DNA of 64,000 bases, from the NCBI RefSeq assembly GCF_002813755.1, contig NZ_CP018061.1, positions 1,788,001 through 1,852,000 of the forward strand. The letters are read 5' to 3'. The stretch's first letter is position 1. The number at the start of each line of letters is the position of its first letter. Below the pieces are notes generated by a model, which ran no database searches, had not been told where the DNA came from, and was given only the letters and a program-made list of their open reading frames with translations. Origin of the DNA: Enterococcus mundtii. GTDB lineage: Bacteria > Bacillota > Bacilli > Lactobacillales > Enterococcaceae. The position numbers and the translations under genes are program-made. Below, piece after piece: positions 26,336 to 33,898 of the stretch.

Positions 26336-27295
26336 TTAATCACCAACGTCTTCCATTTTTATACCCAAGCCCAAAATATATTGTCTTGCTTGGATCAATA
26401 AATGTTTTGGTCCAGACAGTTTAACTAAAATAGTATTTTCTTTTGCTGGAATATCAGGAAATGGATCATCAGGATCGAAAGGAAATTCATCTTCAAAAAG
26501 ATTTTCTGATACTACCTCTCCAGTTTCTGGGTTGAAAGAAGTTCCGCTTTCTGATACTTTCAATTCTTCTTTTTCGAGTTTTGACATAGCTTCTTCATAC
26601 TCTTGTTTAGCATTCTTTTCTCGAATGGCTTCATCCATCATCTGAATCAATTGAGTAGGAGTCCCCCCATTTTTGACTTGTACTGTCCATGATTCAGGTT
26701 CCAAACCAACAGCTTGTGCGTAATTAGAAACAATTACAATATCGTTTTCTAGTTGTCTTTTTCTTTCCGCAATTTGATTTAAACTAAAAGAAATAGCTTC
26801 AATAGTTTTTTTCGTAGGCTTGTTACTTTTGGTAAACGATCCGGAAGGCTCCCACCACGAGTTATGGATTTCGATTTCTTCAAAATCTACATTATGTGTT
26901 TCACACATTTCTTTAACCAGTTGTTCAATAACTTGCCTTCTTTTTTGTTGTTCAATTTCTTCTAATTCTTTAATCCCTTGATCAATAGGGGCTAATACTT
27001 TTTCGATTTCCTTTTGCTGTTCCTTAACCCATGTTTCAAATTGTGATAGTGGTAAATTGAAACTTTTCTTAATTTCCTTTCGCTTCTCATCAAGTCCTTT
27101 TTTTACCTTGTTGATTTCAACACGAACATTTTTTGCATCAGCGACATTATTGGGATCAATGATCAAATTTTCATATTTATTTGCATAAGCCTTAATCGCC
27201 TTTTCAAACTCTTCTTTATTTGCAACAGTAATCTCAGATTGTTTAAAATCAACCGAGAAGTTCAATTCATTTTTTAAAGCAACTTCGTTTTTCAT
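26336..27295 (-). CDS. DUF1351 family protein
   Basis: 319 residues, dominated by a long charged coiled coil (residues ~45-230), as in the DUF1351 phage family usually found beside ERF or RecT recombination genes. The ending is Asp/Pro-rich (FPFDPDDPFPDIP). A role in recombination is inferred from context only. Confidence 0.8.
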   Translation of the reverse strand: MKNEVALKNELNFSVDFKQSEITVANKEEFEKAIKAYANKYENLIIDPNNVADAKNVRVEINKVKKGLDEKRKEIKKSFNLPLSQFETWVKEQQKEIEKVLAPIDQGIKELEEIEQQKRRQVIEQLVKEMCETHNVDFEEIEIHNSWWEPSGSFTKSNKPTKKTIEAISFSLNQIAERKRQLENDIVIVSNYAQAVGLEPESWTVQVKNGGTPTQLIQMMDEAIREKNAKQEYEEAMSKLEKEELKVSESGTSFNPETGEVVSENLFEDEFPFDPDDPFPDIPAKENTILVKLSGPKHLLIQARQYILGLGIKMEDVGD

Positions 27296-27945
27296 TATTG
27301 CCCTCCCATTTTTTTGTTAAGGTAATTCATCAATATGCCGAAACCATCTGGCGTTAATTTAGCCAAATCAGGCTCTAACTTCAGATAAGGGAATAATTTG
27401 TTTACTGCTTGTTCTAACTTCATATTTTGCTGTTTAGCAAACTCAGTCATTTTTGAAACAGCAGTTTGTTTTTGACTATCCGTTAAAATGCTTTTACTTT
27501 TTGGAGGCTGAGACTGTTTTTTACTTGCTGATTCTTTTGTTTGTTTAGCATATTCATCTGTGTCAGCATCTTTTGTATCATCAATTAAGAACAAACCATT
27601 CATCGCATATTTCCGAGCATAAGATGAAGCTGTTCCAGTAATTTGAGAATCATCCATTCCTTTCTTGTCCTTCGATTCCCTCGCATAGCCATGCACTTCG
27701 ACATAATTACCATCACTATCTGAAATAGTTGCGGTTGCCTTTACATAGTATCTTTCACCTATGAGTACTAATTCATCACTAACTGTTAACTGTAATTGCT
27801 CTCTTGCTAGCAATGGTTTTAGCGCTTCGTTTATATCTTCTAGTGATCGATATTTGTAATTACCAAATTTATTGAATTGCCCTTTTGGTGCCTTAAGCTC
27901 TGTCTGAATAGTTACTACTTTTTCAGTAAAAGTTTTCTCGCTCAT
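27295..27945 (-). CDS. erf: ERF superfamily single-strand annealing protein
   Basis: 216 residues. QTELKAPKGQFNKFGNYKYR and the following LEDINEALKPLLA, and the GTASSYARKYAMNGLFLIDD region, are the ERF signature. These proteins anneal complementary single strands during phage recombination. The C-terminal Lys/Gln-rich linker leads to a small helical tail. The stop and the next start overlap by one base. Confidence 0.93.
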   Translation of the reverse strand: MSEKTFTEKVVTIQTELKAPKGQFNKFGNYKYRSLEDINEALKPLLAREQLQLTVSDELVLIGERYYVKATATISDSDGNYVEVHGYARESKDKKGMDDSQITGTASSYARKYAMNGLFLIDDTKDADTDEYAKQTKESASKKQSQPPKSKSILTDSQKQTAVSKMTEFAKQQNMKLEQAVNKLFPYLKLEPDLAKLTPDGFGILMNYLNKKMGGQ

Positions 27946-27955
27946 TGCCTACCTC

Positions 27956-28180
27956 CTAAAATTCCCAAAATAATTTAACTGAGCCATCTTCACGTTGAAT
28001 GTTCGAAACACCTTCATTTTCCAACGCTGATAGAAATGATGGTGTCAGTCCTTTTGAACGAACAGTACAACTTGTTTGACCTTGAGAAGCCGCAGTCAAA
28101 ATTTGTTCTTGGATGTCTTGTTGCGCCTTGTTCATCATTACTTCGAATATTTCATCGCCTAATCCAGTCACTGAAATCAT
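27956..28180 (-). CDS. Small phage protein of unknown function
   Basis: 74 residues starting MISVTGLGDEIFEVMMNKAQ, soluble and acidic. Overlaps its upstream neighbour by four bases. Not recognised. Confidence 0.6.
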   Translation of the reverse strand: MISVTGLGDEIFEVMMNKAQQDIQEQILTAASQGQTSCTVRSKGLTPSFLSALENEGVSNIQREDGSVKLFWEF

Positions 28181-28512
28181 TTTTTTGTACCTCCCATTCC
28201 ATTGGATAAGAATTTAAGGAAGTCAGTAAAATCTTTGATTGTCTCTTCTGTAACTTCATCGCTGTATTCACGTTCAATACCAAACCCTTTGAAAACTTCA
28301 CGATGGCCGGGACAATCACAATCGCTATATTCCAATTTTTCTTTTGTTTTTTCATATTGTTCAAGAACCCCTAAACCGACTAGTATGTCGCTGCCTCCTT
28401 GTGCAATGATTGTTTCGCCTTCTGAATTGACAATACTTAACGACATTCCGGCTTCTTGCTCTTGTAGCTCATTCGCTAATTCTTTAATTAAGTTTTCAAT
28501 TTTTACGTTCAT
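28177..28512 (-). CDS. Small phage protein with a CDCPGH motif
   Basis: About 111 residues from the ATG at 28512, which has AAGGAG ten bases upstream; a longer frame to 28551 lacks one. Contains SDCDCPGHREVF (residues ~72-83), possibly a metal site, followed by an acidic helical end. Not recognised. Confidence 0.6.
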   Translation of the reverse strand: MNVKIENLIKELANELQEQEAGMSLSIVNSEGETIIAQGGSDILVGLGVLEQYEKTKEKLEYSDCDCPGHREVFKGFGIEREYSDEVTEETIKDFTDFLKFLSNGMGGTKK

Positions 28513-28546
28513 GTGATAAAATCTCCTTGTGATTTTTATTTTTGTG

Positions 28547-28583
28547 GACACGATTATGCTTGGCGGCGGTCGTGTCTTTTTTT
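28547..28583 (+). terminator. Orphan + strand intrinsic terminator
   Basis: GACACGA ... TCGTGTC followed by seven Ts, active only on the + strand, inside the end of a minus-strand small gene. No + strand gene ends here. Confidence 0.5.
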
Positions 28584-28730
28584 AGTCTGATATTCAGCTT
28601 CATCTAGTCCTGCGAACATCCATACTAAATAGGCAATTACCCCAATCAAAGCTTGTTCACTTCCCCAGATACTCAGTAGATAAATGATGATTGGCGCGCT
28701 GAATACGATTGTTGTATTAAGTTTGTCCAT
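28554..28730 (-). CDS. Small membrane protein (58 residues)
   Basis: Starts MDKLNTTIVFSAPIII after a GAAGGGA site. Two hydrophobic helices (residues ~8-21 and ~27-41), then a charged end (KKRHDRRQA). The first or second gene of the early operon in a position where small membrane proteins are common. Not recognised. Confidence 0.6.
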   Translation of the reverse strand: MDKLNTTIVFSAPIIIYLLSIWGSEQALIGVIAYLVWMFAGLDEAEYQTKKRHDRRQA

Positions 28731-28743
28731 GTATTATCCCTTC

Positions 28744-29010
28744 TTATATTTTGTATTTAGCCATTAGCTCATCGATGTCTTTCTTGTCGTATCTTAAGAA
28801 ACCATCGATACGAATTTCTTTTAGTCCATGAGCTATTAGTTTTTCAAAACCTTTTTCGTTTACACCTCCTACATATTTTTTTGCTTCGGTTTTTTTTAGA
28901 TATCTTGTTTCTGACAAGTTTTTAGTTGAAATCTGCTTAATTGCATCTTTTATGATTTCTACAATCGCAACTCTCAAATGGGTTAAAAACTCATCACTAA
29001 GAATGTTCAT
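28744..29010 (-). CDS. Small helix-turn-helix (excisionase/MerR-like) DNA-binding protein
   Basis: 88 residues from the ATG at 29010, preceded by AGGAGG; the frame stays open upstream without a site. The C-terminal part (TRYLKKTEAKKYVGGVNEKG then EIRIDGFLRYDKKDIDELM) resembles the winged helix of phage excisionases and related regulators. It may act in excision or in regulating the early operon. Second gene transcribed from the lysogeny switch. Confidence 0.65.
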   Translation of the reverse strand: MNILSDEFLTHLRVAIVEIIKDAIKQISTKNLSETRYLKKTEAKKYVGGVNEKGFEKLIAHGLKEIRIDGFLRYDKKDIDELMAKYKI

Positions 29011-29020
29011 TTCAATCCTC

Positions 29021-29212
29021 CTATCGAATTCTATAATCACGAATAATTTCCAAAATAGTTTTATTCGCTTTTGGCCCGCTCCAATGACCATCAATGATTT
29101 GTTGCATTCGAACTCGTGTATACCCATATGCAGTAGCTAAATCATCCACAGTAATTCCATTTGCTTTCATGAACTTCTTTATTGCTTCACGACCGTTATC
29201 CAAATTTGACAC
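29021..29212 (-). CDS. Cro-like XRE repressor
   Basis: 63 residues, one helix-turn-helix: VDDLATAYGYTRVRMQQIIDG. Divergent from the CI-like gene across a 397-bp regulatory region, the classical Cro position. It would turn down lysogeny transcription and start lytic growth. Confidence 0.75.
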   Translation of the reverse strand: MSNLDNGREAIKKFMKANGITVDDLATAYGYTRVRMQQIIDGHWSGPKANKTILEIIRDYRIR

Positions 29213-29609
29213 ATCCTCACTTCCTTTCTTGTCCTCATCCCTTTTATCGAAAGATTAATAGGTTCAAATAGTTCCCAAATAAAATACAAATAATGATACT
29301 CGTTGCATAAATCACCTTCTATACTTTTTTAATGCTTAAATATGTAAGTTAAAATGATAGAAAAATTTATAAAGTTCATTGACAATTTTAACCCTATCGG
29401 GTAACATCAAGACATAGCAAAAAGCCTGTAATTATAACCTTTAACATTTTGAAAAGTCGGCAAACTTTCGTATTGAAGGTCTATATTTTTTGGTTTTTTC
29501 TATCAAATTAACTTACAAGAAAGATAATAACCCTAAAAGGATAATTTGTAAATAGTTTTTTTGACCTTACGGGGTAAATTTTATCTTTTCATGTCGGAGG
29601 AACCTTGAT
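29213..29609. promoter_or_regulatory. Lysogeny switch: divergent promoters and operators
   Basis: No open frame of note. A + promoter TTGACA-17-TAACAT (29379-29407) has a 17-bp dyad, TTAACCCTATCGGGTAA (29388-29404), in its spacer. Two related sites follow at 29528-29544 (TAACCCTAAAAGGATAA) and 29561-29577 (TTGACCTTACGGGGTAA, 13 of 17 matches to the first). These are the likely operators for the CI-like and Cro-like proteins. A 23-bp inverted repeat pair is listed separately. The leftward promoter was not identified with confidence. Confidence 0.65.
29343..29517. repeat. 23-bp inverted repeat pair in the lysogeny switch
   Basis: The left arm 29343-29365 and the reverse complement of the right arm 29495-29517 match at 21 of 23 positions (TGTAAGTTAA-nn-TGATAGAAAAA). 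They lie 129 bp apart and flank the central operator/promoter area, unlike the CCC/GGG-type operators. Confidence 0.8.
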
Positions 29610-29939
29610 ATGACAACATTTGAGAGAATAAAAGAATTGGCAAAAAAAAGAGATTTATCTATTAAAGAGCTATCTAGTCGTGTTGGTTTTGGACCAAGTA
29701 CTATTTACAAATGGAAAACTCAAGAGCCTAAATCTGAGTATTTAAAAAAAGTAGCTGATTATTTAGGTGTATCAACTGACTATCTTTTAGGTAGAGACGA
29801 TGAAACCAACACTAACAAGATTTCTGAAATAGAATTAGAGAAAGCATTAGAAAATGCTATGACTTGGAACGGTGAACCTCTAACTGACAAAGATAAAGAA
29901 GCAGTAAGAATTTTTTTGGAGGGAAGAAAAAGTAAATAA
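29610..29939 (+). CDS. CI-like XRE repressor, phage lysogeny
   Basis: 109 residues: an N-terminal XRE helix-turn-helix (IKELSSRVGFGPSTIYKWK; recognition helix with YLGVSTDYLLG after it) and a short C-terminus without a LexA-type autocleavage domain. Repressors of this size, followed directly by ImmA/IrrE metallopeptidases, are controlled by that protease rather than by RecA. Shares the layout of the chromosomal repressor at 39838. Confidence 0.88.
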   Translation: MTTFERIKELAKKRDLSIKELSSRVGFGPSTIYKWKTQEPKSEYLKKVADYLGVSTDYLLGRDDETNTNKISEIELEKALENAMTWNGEPLTDKDKEAVRIFLEGRKSK

Positions 29940-29958
29940 TGAGGTAGGTTGATGAAAA

Positions 29959-30390
29959 TTGGAATATGTTAAATCAGCTTTAAGTGAAAATGGTATTGAA
30001 ATTATTATTACAGACATTGATAATAAAGGTTTTTATTTACCAAAGTATAAAACAATTTTCGTAAATCAAAATTTATCAGAAATGGAACAAAGAAAAGTAG
30101 TGTTACATGAAGCTCGTCATGCTCTAGATCATAATGAGCTTACGGCTCTTTATCAGCAAGCTGTATTCCATTCGAAGATGGAGTATGAAGCAAATAAATT
30201 TATGATAAGAAAACTATTAAAAGAATACGTTCAAAATAGTTTTGTCCATCTTAGTGAATTTAATTACATGACGTTTATGGAAATATATGGGATTGACTTA
30301 TATTATGAGGAATACGTTAAGCAGCTTATTGTGCATTATGTAACAACAGGCGAATATCTAAGAGTAGTTGGAAGGAAGATTAATCAATGA
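29959..30390 (+). CDS. ImmA/IrrE family metallopeptidase
   Basis: 143 residues with the zinc protease motif HEARHALDH (H50, E51, H54). TTG start after a GGTAGG-like site, 20 bases after the repressor. By analogy with ImmA of ICEBs1 it would cleave the repressor encoded just upstream and release lytic growth. The C-terminus predicts a third zinc ligand in the E..N region (EYEANKF, about residue 77). Confidence 0.9.
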   Translation: MEYVKSALSENGIEIIITDIDNKGFYLPKYKTIFVNQNLSEMEQRKVVLHEARHALDHNELTALYQQAVFHSKMEYEANKFMIRKLLKEYVQNSFVHLSEFNYMTFMEIYGIDLYYEEYVKQLIVHYVTTGEYLRVVGRKINQ

Positions 30391-30587
30391 AAATAGGAAT
30401 GAGAAAGCCGAGTATAAAGAAATCAGTTAGCGCTCGAACCACTGGTAGAGCTAAGCGCACTGTGAAAAAAGCAGTAATTCCTGGTTATGGAAAGAAAGGA
30501 ACTGGCTGGATTAAAAATCCAAAGAAAGCTGCATATAACAAAGTATATAAGAAAACCACCTTCAGTTTTTGGGATTTATTCAAATAA
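30387..30587 (+). CDS. Small highly basic phage protein
   Basis: 66 residues, more than one quarter Lys/Arg, beginning MKIGMRKPSIKKSVSARTT and ending FSFWDLFK. It overlaps the ImmA/IrrE gene by four bases. Similar small basic proteins sit in the lysogeny modules of streptococcal and lactococcal phages; function unknown. Confidence 0.75.
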   Translation: MKIGMRKPSIKKSVSARTTGRAKRTVKKAVIPGYGKKGTGWIKNPKKAAYNKVYKKTTFSFWDLFK

Positions 30588-30611
30588 AAAAGCCCGTGCT
30601 GCAACACGGAC
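30586..30611 (-). terminator. Minus-strand hairpin after the small basic gene
   Basis: CCGTG-CTGCAA-CACGG; the T-run is on the minus strand (six As at 30586-30591 on the + strand), so it would stop leftward, antisense transcription entering the lysogeny operon. Confidence 0.55.
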
Positions 30612-30673
30612 CCTTTCCTCACCTTACAGTGATATCAATATTATTATACTTAATTGATTGTGAGGAATGTGAT

Positions 30674-31270
30674 ATGAAAAGGCAAAAAATAAATACAAAA
30701 AATGATTCAAATGGTTGTTTAGGTTGTTTAATGATAATAGTAATTGTCCTAGTTACATCGTTTGGTGTCACCCTTTTTAATAGTTATTCTCATAGAACTG
30801 AAGAGAAACCTCAAACTATTGAAGAGAAATTGAATGAAGTTAGTAAAAATACAGAGCTTAAGGTTGATGGTAAAAACGCAATAATAACTATCAAAGATGA
30901 AATCATTACTTCAGGTAACACATTTATAAATATAGCCTTCCCTGAGCTTGCTGCAAAAGATTTAAAGGTAGTTCAAAAAGAAGGTTACGAAAATATTATT
31001 GTCAAAGTAAATACTGATTTTTTAGATGAAAAAGGAAATAGCTCAGAAGGAGTTTTAATTTCAGCGATGTTTGAAGATTCTACAATTAAGGACATCAATT
31101 TTGATAATTGGGTCGATCAAGTAACTGCTGATTCTGAAGCTTTTTATGATTTATCATCCGCATATTACATTCAACCAAGATACTACATGGATAACAAAGA
31201 TGATAAAACAGTCCCTAAAATGGCTGCCAAAACTTTAACAAACGCATTTTGGAACGAAAATGGTTATTAA
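30674..31270 (+). CDS. Membrane-anchored protein of unknown function, lysogeny module
   Basis: 198 residues from the ATG at 30674 with GAGGAA upstream. One N-terminal transmembrane segment (about 18-38) with a Cys-x-Gly-Cys at its start (CLGCL), then a ~155-residue extracytoplasmic or cytoplasmic domain. The position between repressor/protease and integrase is that of lysogenic-conversion or superinfection-exclusion genes. Not recognised. Confidence 0.65.
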   Translation: MKRQKINTKNDSNGCLGCLMIIVIVLVTSFGVTLFNSYSHRTEEKPQTIEEKLNEVSKNTELKVDGKNAIITIKDEIITSGNTFINIAFPELAAKDLKVVQKEGYENIIVKVNTDFLDEKGNSSEGVLISAMFEDSTIKDINFDNWVDQVTADSEAFYDLSSAYYIQPRYYMDNKDDKTVPKMAAKTLTNAFWNENGY

Positions 31271-31274
31271 TATA

Positions 31275-31316
31275 TAAAAAAGCACACTTGCCGCCCGACC
31301 AAGAACGCAAATGTGC
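31275..31316 (-). terminator. Minus-strand hairpin upstream of integrase
   Basis: GCACACTTGC/GCAAATGTGC (one mismatch) with the T-run on the minus strand. Opposite to the genes around it. Confidence 0.55.
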
Positions 31317-31414
31317 AAAGAACTACGGTAAAGTAGGTCTATTTGTTGTACCCTATTTTACCATCTCGAAATCCGCTGTACAACCGAACAAACGTACGAA
31401 AGGAAAGATTGAAG

Positions 31415-32575
31415 ATGGCGAAACGAGAAATCGATAAACGCATTAAAAGCTATTTGACAAAAAAGAATGAAACAAAATACATGTTCTACATTTACGCCGG
31501 TGTAGATCCAATGACTGGCAAGAAGAGAAAAGTGAAAAAAATGGGCTTTAAAACTGCTCTTGAAGCAGACCGAGCTTTAAGAAGGATTGAAACTCAAGTA
31601 AAAAATGAAGGTGCTGACTCAGTAAAAGTAAAGCAAAGTAAAAAATTCTTGGAAATATATAATTTATGGTTCGAAAATTATAAAAAAACTGTAAAAGAAA
31701 GTACTTGGGCATCTACCGAAGAAATTTTTAGGCTTCATATTCTACCCGTCTTTGGAGAAAACTTTATAAACAAAATAGACGTATTTTTTTGCCAGAAAGC
31801 TGTGAATGAATGGTCAGAACAATATCCAAAAACATTCAAAAAATATAAAAACTATACTTCCAATGTTTTTGACTATGCTGTTTCAATTCAGGAAACAGAA
31901 AGCAATCCTATGAAAATTATCACAGTACCAAAGGGTGAAATCCTAAGAATAGAAAAAAAGGATGTTGAATTTTACACTAAAGATGAGTTACTAGAATTCT
32001 TGAATGCTGCTAAGCGAGAAAAAGACACTATTTATATTTTTTTCTATTTGTTAGCTTATACTGGCTTACGCAAAGGCGAGGCGTTTGCTCTGACATGGTC
32101 GGATATTAATTTTAGGACAAATACCCTAACCGTCAATAAAACTATCACAAGGGGCAAAAATGGGCGTTTAATTGTAAATGAGCCAAAAACGAAAAATGGA
32201 GTTAGAACTATATATTTAGATCATGAATTATCAAATGCTCTAAAAAAATATAAAAAAAGCAGTAATAAACTTACTCATATTTTCGACAGTACAAATTTAA
32301 TTTTTTCCAATAATGGAGAATTGTATAATCCAACAATTACACGGTTTTGGTTAAAACAAATTTATAAGAAAAACGAAAATCTGAAACGAATTTCCGCTCA
32401 TGGATTTCGACATACACACGCAAGTTTACTTTTTGAATCTGGTGCTTCTCTAAAAGATGCTCAAGCAATATTAGGACATGCAGACATACAAACAACAGCG
32501 AATATCTACACGCACGTTACAGAAAATAAAAATAAGACCACTATTTCTAACTTTTCAAATTATATGAAAGGATGA
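31415..32575 (+). CDS. int: Tyrosine-family phage integrase
   Basis: 386 residues from the ATG at 31415, 13 bases after AAAGGAAAG; the frame is open further upstream without a site. An AP2-like arm-binding N-terminus (KTALEADRALRRIE), a SAM-like core-binding domain (~75-180), then the catalytic domain with R219 (TGLRKGEA), H329-x-x-R332 (HGFRHTH), H355 (LGHADIQTT) and Y365 (IYTHVT). It directs integration at the tRNA-Ser 3' end downstream. The gene end is followed by two GGGGTACT repeats. Confidence 0.96.
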   Translation: MAKREIDKRIKSYLTKKNETKYMFYIYAGVDPMTGKKRKVKKMGFKTALEADRALRRIETQVKNEGADSVKVKQSKKFLEIYNLWFENYKKTVKESTWASTEEIFRLHILPVFGENFINKIDVFFCQKAVNEWSEQYPKTFKKYKNYTSNVFDYAVSIQETESNPMKIITVPKGEILRIEKKDVEFYTKDELLEFLNAAKREKDTIYIFFYLLAYTGLRKGEAFALTWSDINFRTNTLTVNKTITRGKNGRLIVNEPKTKNGVRTIYLDHELSNALKKYKKSSNKLTHIFDSTNLIFSNNGELYNPTITRFWLKQIYKKNENLKRISAHGFRHTHASLLFESGASLKDAQAILGHADIQTTANIYTHVTENKNKTTISNFSNYMKG

Positions 32576-32591
32576 ATGGGATAAAGTCAAA

Positions 32592-32612
32592 AAGGGGTAC
32601 TAAAAGGGGTAC
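32592..32612. repeat. Two direct GGGGTAC repeats beside the integrase stop
   Basis: AAAGGGGTACTAAAAGGGGTAC (split by four As) lies 17 bp after the integrase stop. Such repeats next to integrase genes can be arm-type integrase binding sites in attP; that is inference. Confidence 0.4.
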
Positions 32613-32620
32613 TCTTTTTT

Positions 32621-32653
32621 AAAAAGAAAGCTATCCGGCAAACGCCAGATAGC
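32621..32653 (-). terminator. Intrinsic terminator of tRNA-Ser
   Basis: GCTATCCGGC-AAAC-GCCAGATAGC (one mismatch) followed on the minus strand by TTTCTTTTT, 19 bases beyond the tRNA. It lies on the phage side of the probable att core, so it may have been brought in by the phage to keep the tRNA terminated. Confidence 0.65.
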
Positions 32654-32671
32654 TCAGAAACGTTGATATAA

Positions 32672-32759
32672 AGGAAGGTACAGGATTTGAACCTGCGCGC
32701 CGGTGTTAGCCGGTTCGCCGGATTTCGAGTCCGGTGCATTACCACTCTGCCAACCTTCC
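32672..32759 (-). tRNA. tRNA-Ser(CGA)
   Basis: Class II tRNA of 88 nt with a 7-bp acceptor stem GGAAGGT/ACCTTCC, anticodon stem GGACT-CGA-AATCC (anticodon CGA, serine codon TCG), a long variable arm (CGAACCGGCTAACACCGGCG) and the TTCAAAT T-loop. No CCA is encoded, and the base in the discriminator position reads U; bacterial serine tRNAs usually have G there. Its 3' end faces the integrase and is the likely phage attachment site. Confidence 0.93.
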
Positions 32760-32768
32760 ATGCCTACT

Positions 32769-32797
32769 ATTTTTAATCTTTTTTCTAAAAATGTCAA
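32769..32797 (-). promoter_or_regulatory. Promoter of tRNA-Ser
   Basis: TTGACA (32792-32797, minus strand), 16-17 bases, then TAAAAA/AAAAAT. The -10 is weak; the start would be about 5-8 bases before the tRNA. Confidence 0.5.
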
Positions 32798-32978
32798 GAG
32801 GTATTATGCACTCTTGTTAATCTTGTTTGTTTTGTAAACTGGTCATTTAAATACCATAACTGTTATGTTTAAATCCAAGAACACTGTTCAAGTTATTCGC
32901 TAAGAATAAAGTAGCTTATGCAATATTCATCCTCTCGCACCATCTACAACTGAATAAACGGCGGTAACCTCTTCGAAA

Positions 32979-33036
32979 AAATAAGGCGCCATCCACATAA
33001 ATTTGAAGAACAAATTTCGTGGATGGCGCTTTATTT
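32979..33036. terminator. Strong terminator between tRNA and tetR
   Basis: An 18-bp stem (AAATAAGGCGCCATCCAC paired with 33019-33036, one bulge) ends the tetR transcript and works in both directions. The remaining intergenic DNA, 32798-32978, shows no gene. Confidence 0.85.
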
Positions 33037-33078
33037 CTCGAGGCTAAACACTTTTGTCACAACCTCATGATGTGGCAA

Positions 33079-33645
33079 TTAGCGTATTTTTTCTGGATTT
33101 TCAATTGCAAGTACGGAATCGACCGTCGTTTTGATGATCGAGATGATTTGCTCTTCTGTAGGATGCATGATACTAGAAGACATCAATGAAGCGATACCAG
33201 TGATAGTTACCCAAGTACCAGTATGCAGTGCATCGATATATTCTTCCGATAAATCTTTATAACGTGCGTCCTCTTTTAATAACTTGCGGAAATAATTATA
33301 AGAAAAATCATGCATCTTTTGACCATTTCCATGCTCATCGATATATAAAGCCATATAAAGGCTATGGTTTTTCTTAGCGAAATAAATATAATTCAATCCT
33401 AAATCGATGATTTTATCTCCTGTACGCTCTACAGGAAACACTTCTTCTTCTAACTGTTGGAAGATAACATCTAATAGCGTATTTTTTAAATCTTCCATAT
33501 TTTTGAACTCTAAGTAAATCGGTTGGGTAGATATCCCCATCTTCTTCGCGATATTTCGTGCAGTGAAACCTTTAAATCCTTCTTTAGCAACAACTTCATA
33601 TGCAGCTTTCAGAATTTGATCCTTCGTATAGACTTTTCTTCTCAT
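33079..33645 (-). CDS. TetR family transcriptional regulator
   Basis: About 188 residues from the ATG at 33645, six bases after GGGGGAG. The helix-turn-helix is GFTARNIAKKMGISTQPIYL (about residues 24-44); the rest is the helical ligand-binding part (TetR_C_33-like). It is divergent from the DUF1576 gene and so may control it; the palindrome ATTGATCAAT in the shared region (about 33690) is a candidate operator. Confidence 0.88.
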   Translation of the reverse strand: MRRKVYTKDQILKAAYEVVAKEGFKGFTARNIAKKMGISTQPIYLEFKNMEDLKNTLLDVIFQQLEEEVFPVERTGDKIIDLGLNYIYFAKKNHSLYMALYIDEHGNGQKMHDFSYNYFRKLLKEDARYKDLSEEYIDALHTGTWVTITGIASLMSSSIMHPTEEQIISIIKTTVDSVLAIENPEKIR

Positions 33646-33841
33646 AATAAACTCCCCCACTTCATGCTACAGTCTCTGTTCTTTTATTTTAACCGATATT
33701 GATCAATTTTTGCAAATAATATACCTAAATTGTTATATTTTAAAGCATATATGTGTTTTTTATTGGTTTTCTCAATTTTCTAAATATTTTTTTACGTAAT
33801 TTGTTTCCCCTTACAATTTTTGATTTTGTGTTGAATTTAAG

Positions 33842-33871
33842 TTGACCTAAAGTTTTCTTTCAAGTTATAGT
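33842..33871 (+). promoter_or_regulatory. Promoter of the DUF1576 gene
   Basis: TTGACC (33842-33847), 18 bases, TATAGT (33866-33871), followed by AAAAGGAAAAGAAGG before the ATG. Confidence 0.55.
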
Positions 33872-33898
33872 TAAATAAAAAGGAAAAGAAGGTGTGTA

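Larger units (their letters stand above)
1..32671. mobile_element. Integrated siphophage (prophage), left end outside the window
   Basis: A continuous temperate-phage genome in the usual module order: integrase and lysogeny genes on the + strand at the right, then early replication genes and late head/tail genes on the minus strand. HK97-type terminase, portal, protease and capsid plus a TP901-1-type tail tube, tape measure, Dit and Tal indicate a long-tailed, non-contractile phage, probably with cohesive ends since an HNH gene precedes TerS. Lysis genes and the left attachment site must lie to the left of base 1. The right boundary is set at the 3' end of tRNA-Ser and is inferred, because the second att copy cannot be seen. 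No frameshifted or truncated essential gene was found, so the visible part looks intact. Confidence 0.93.
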
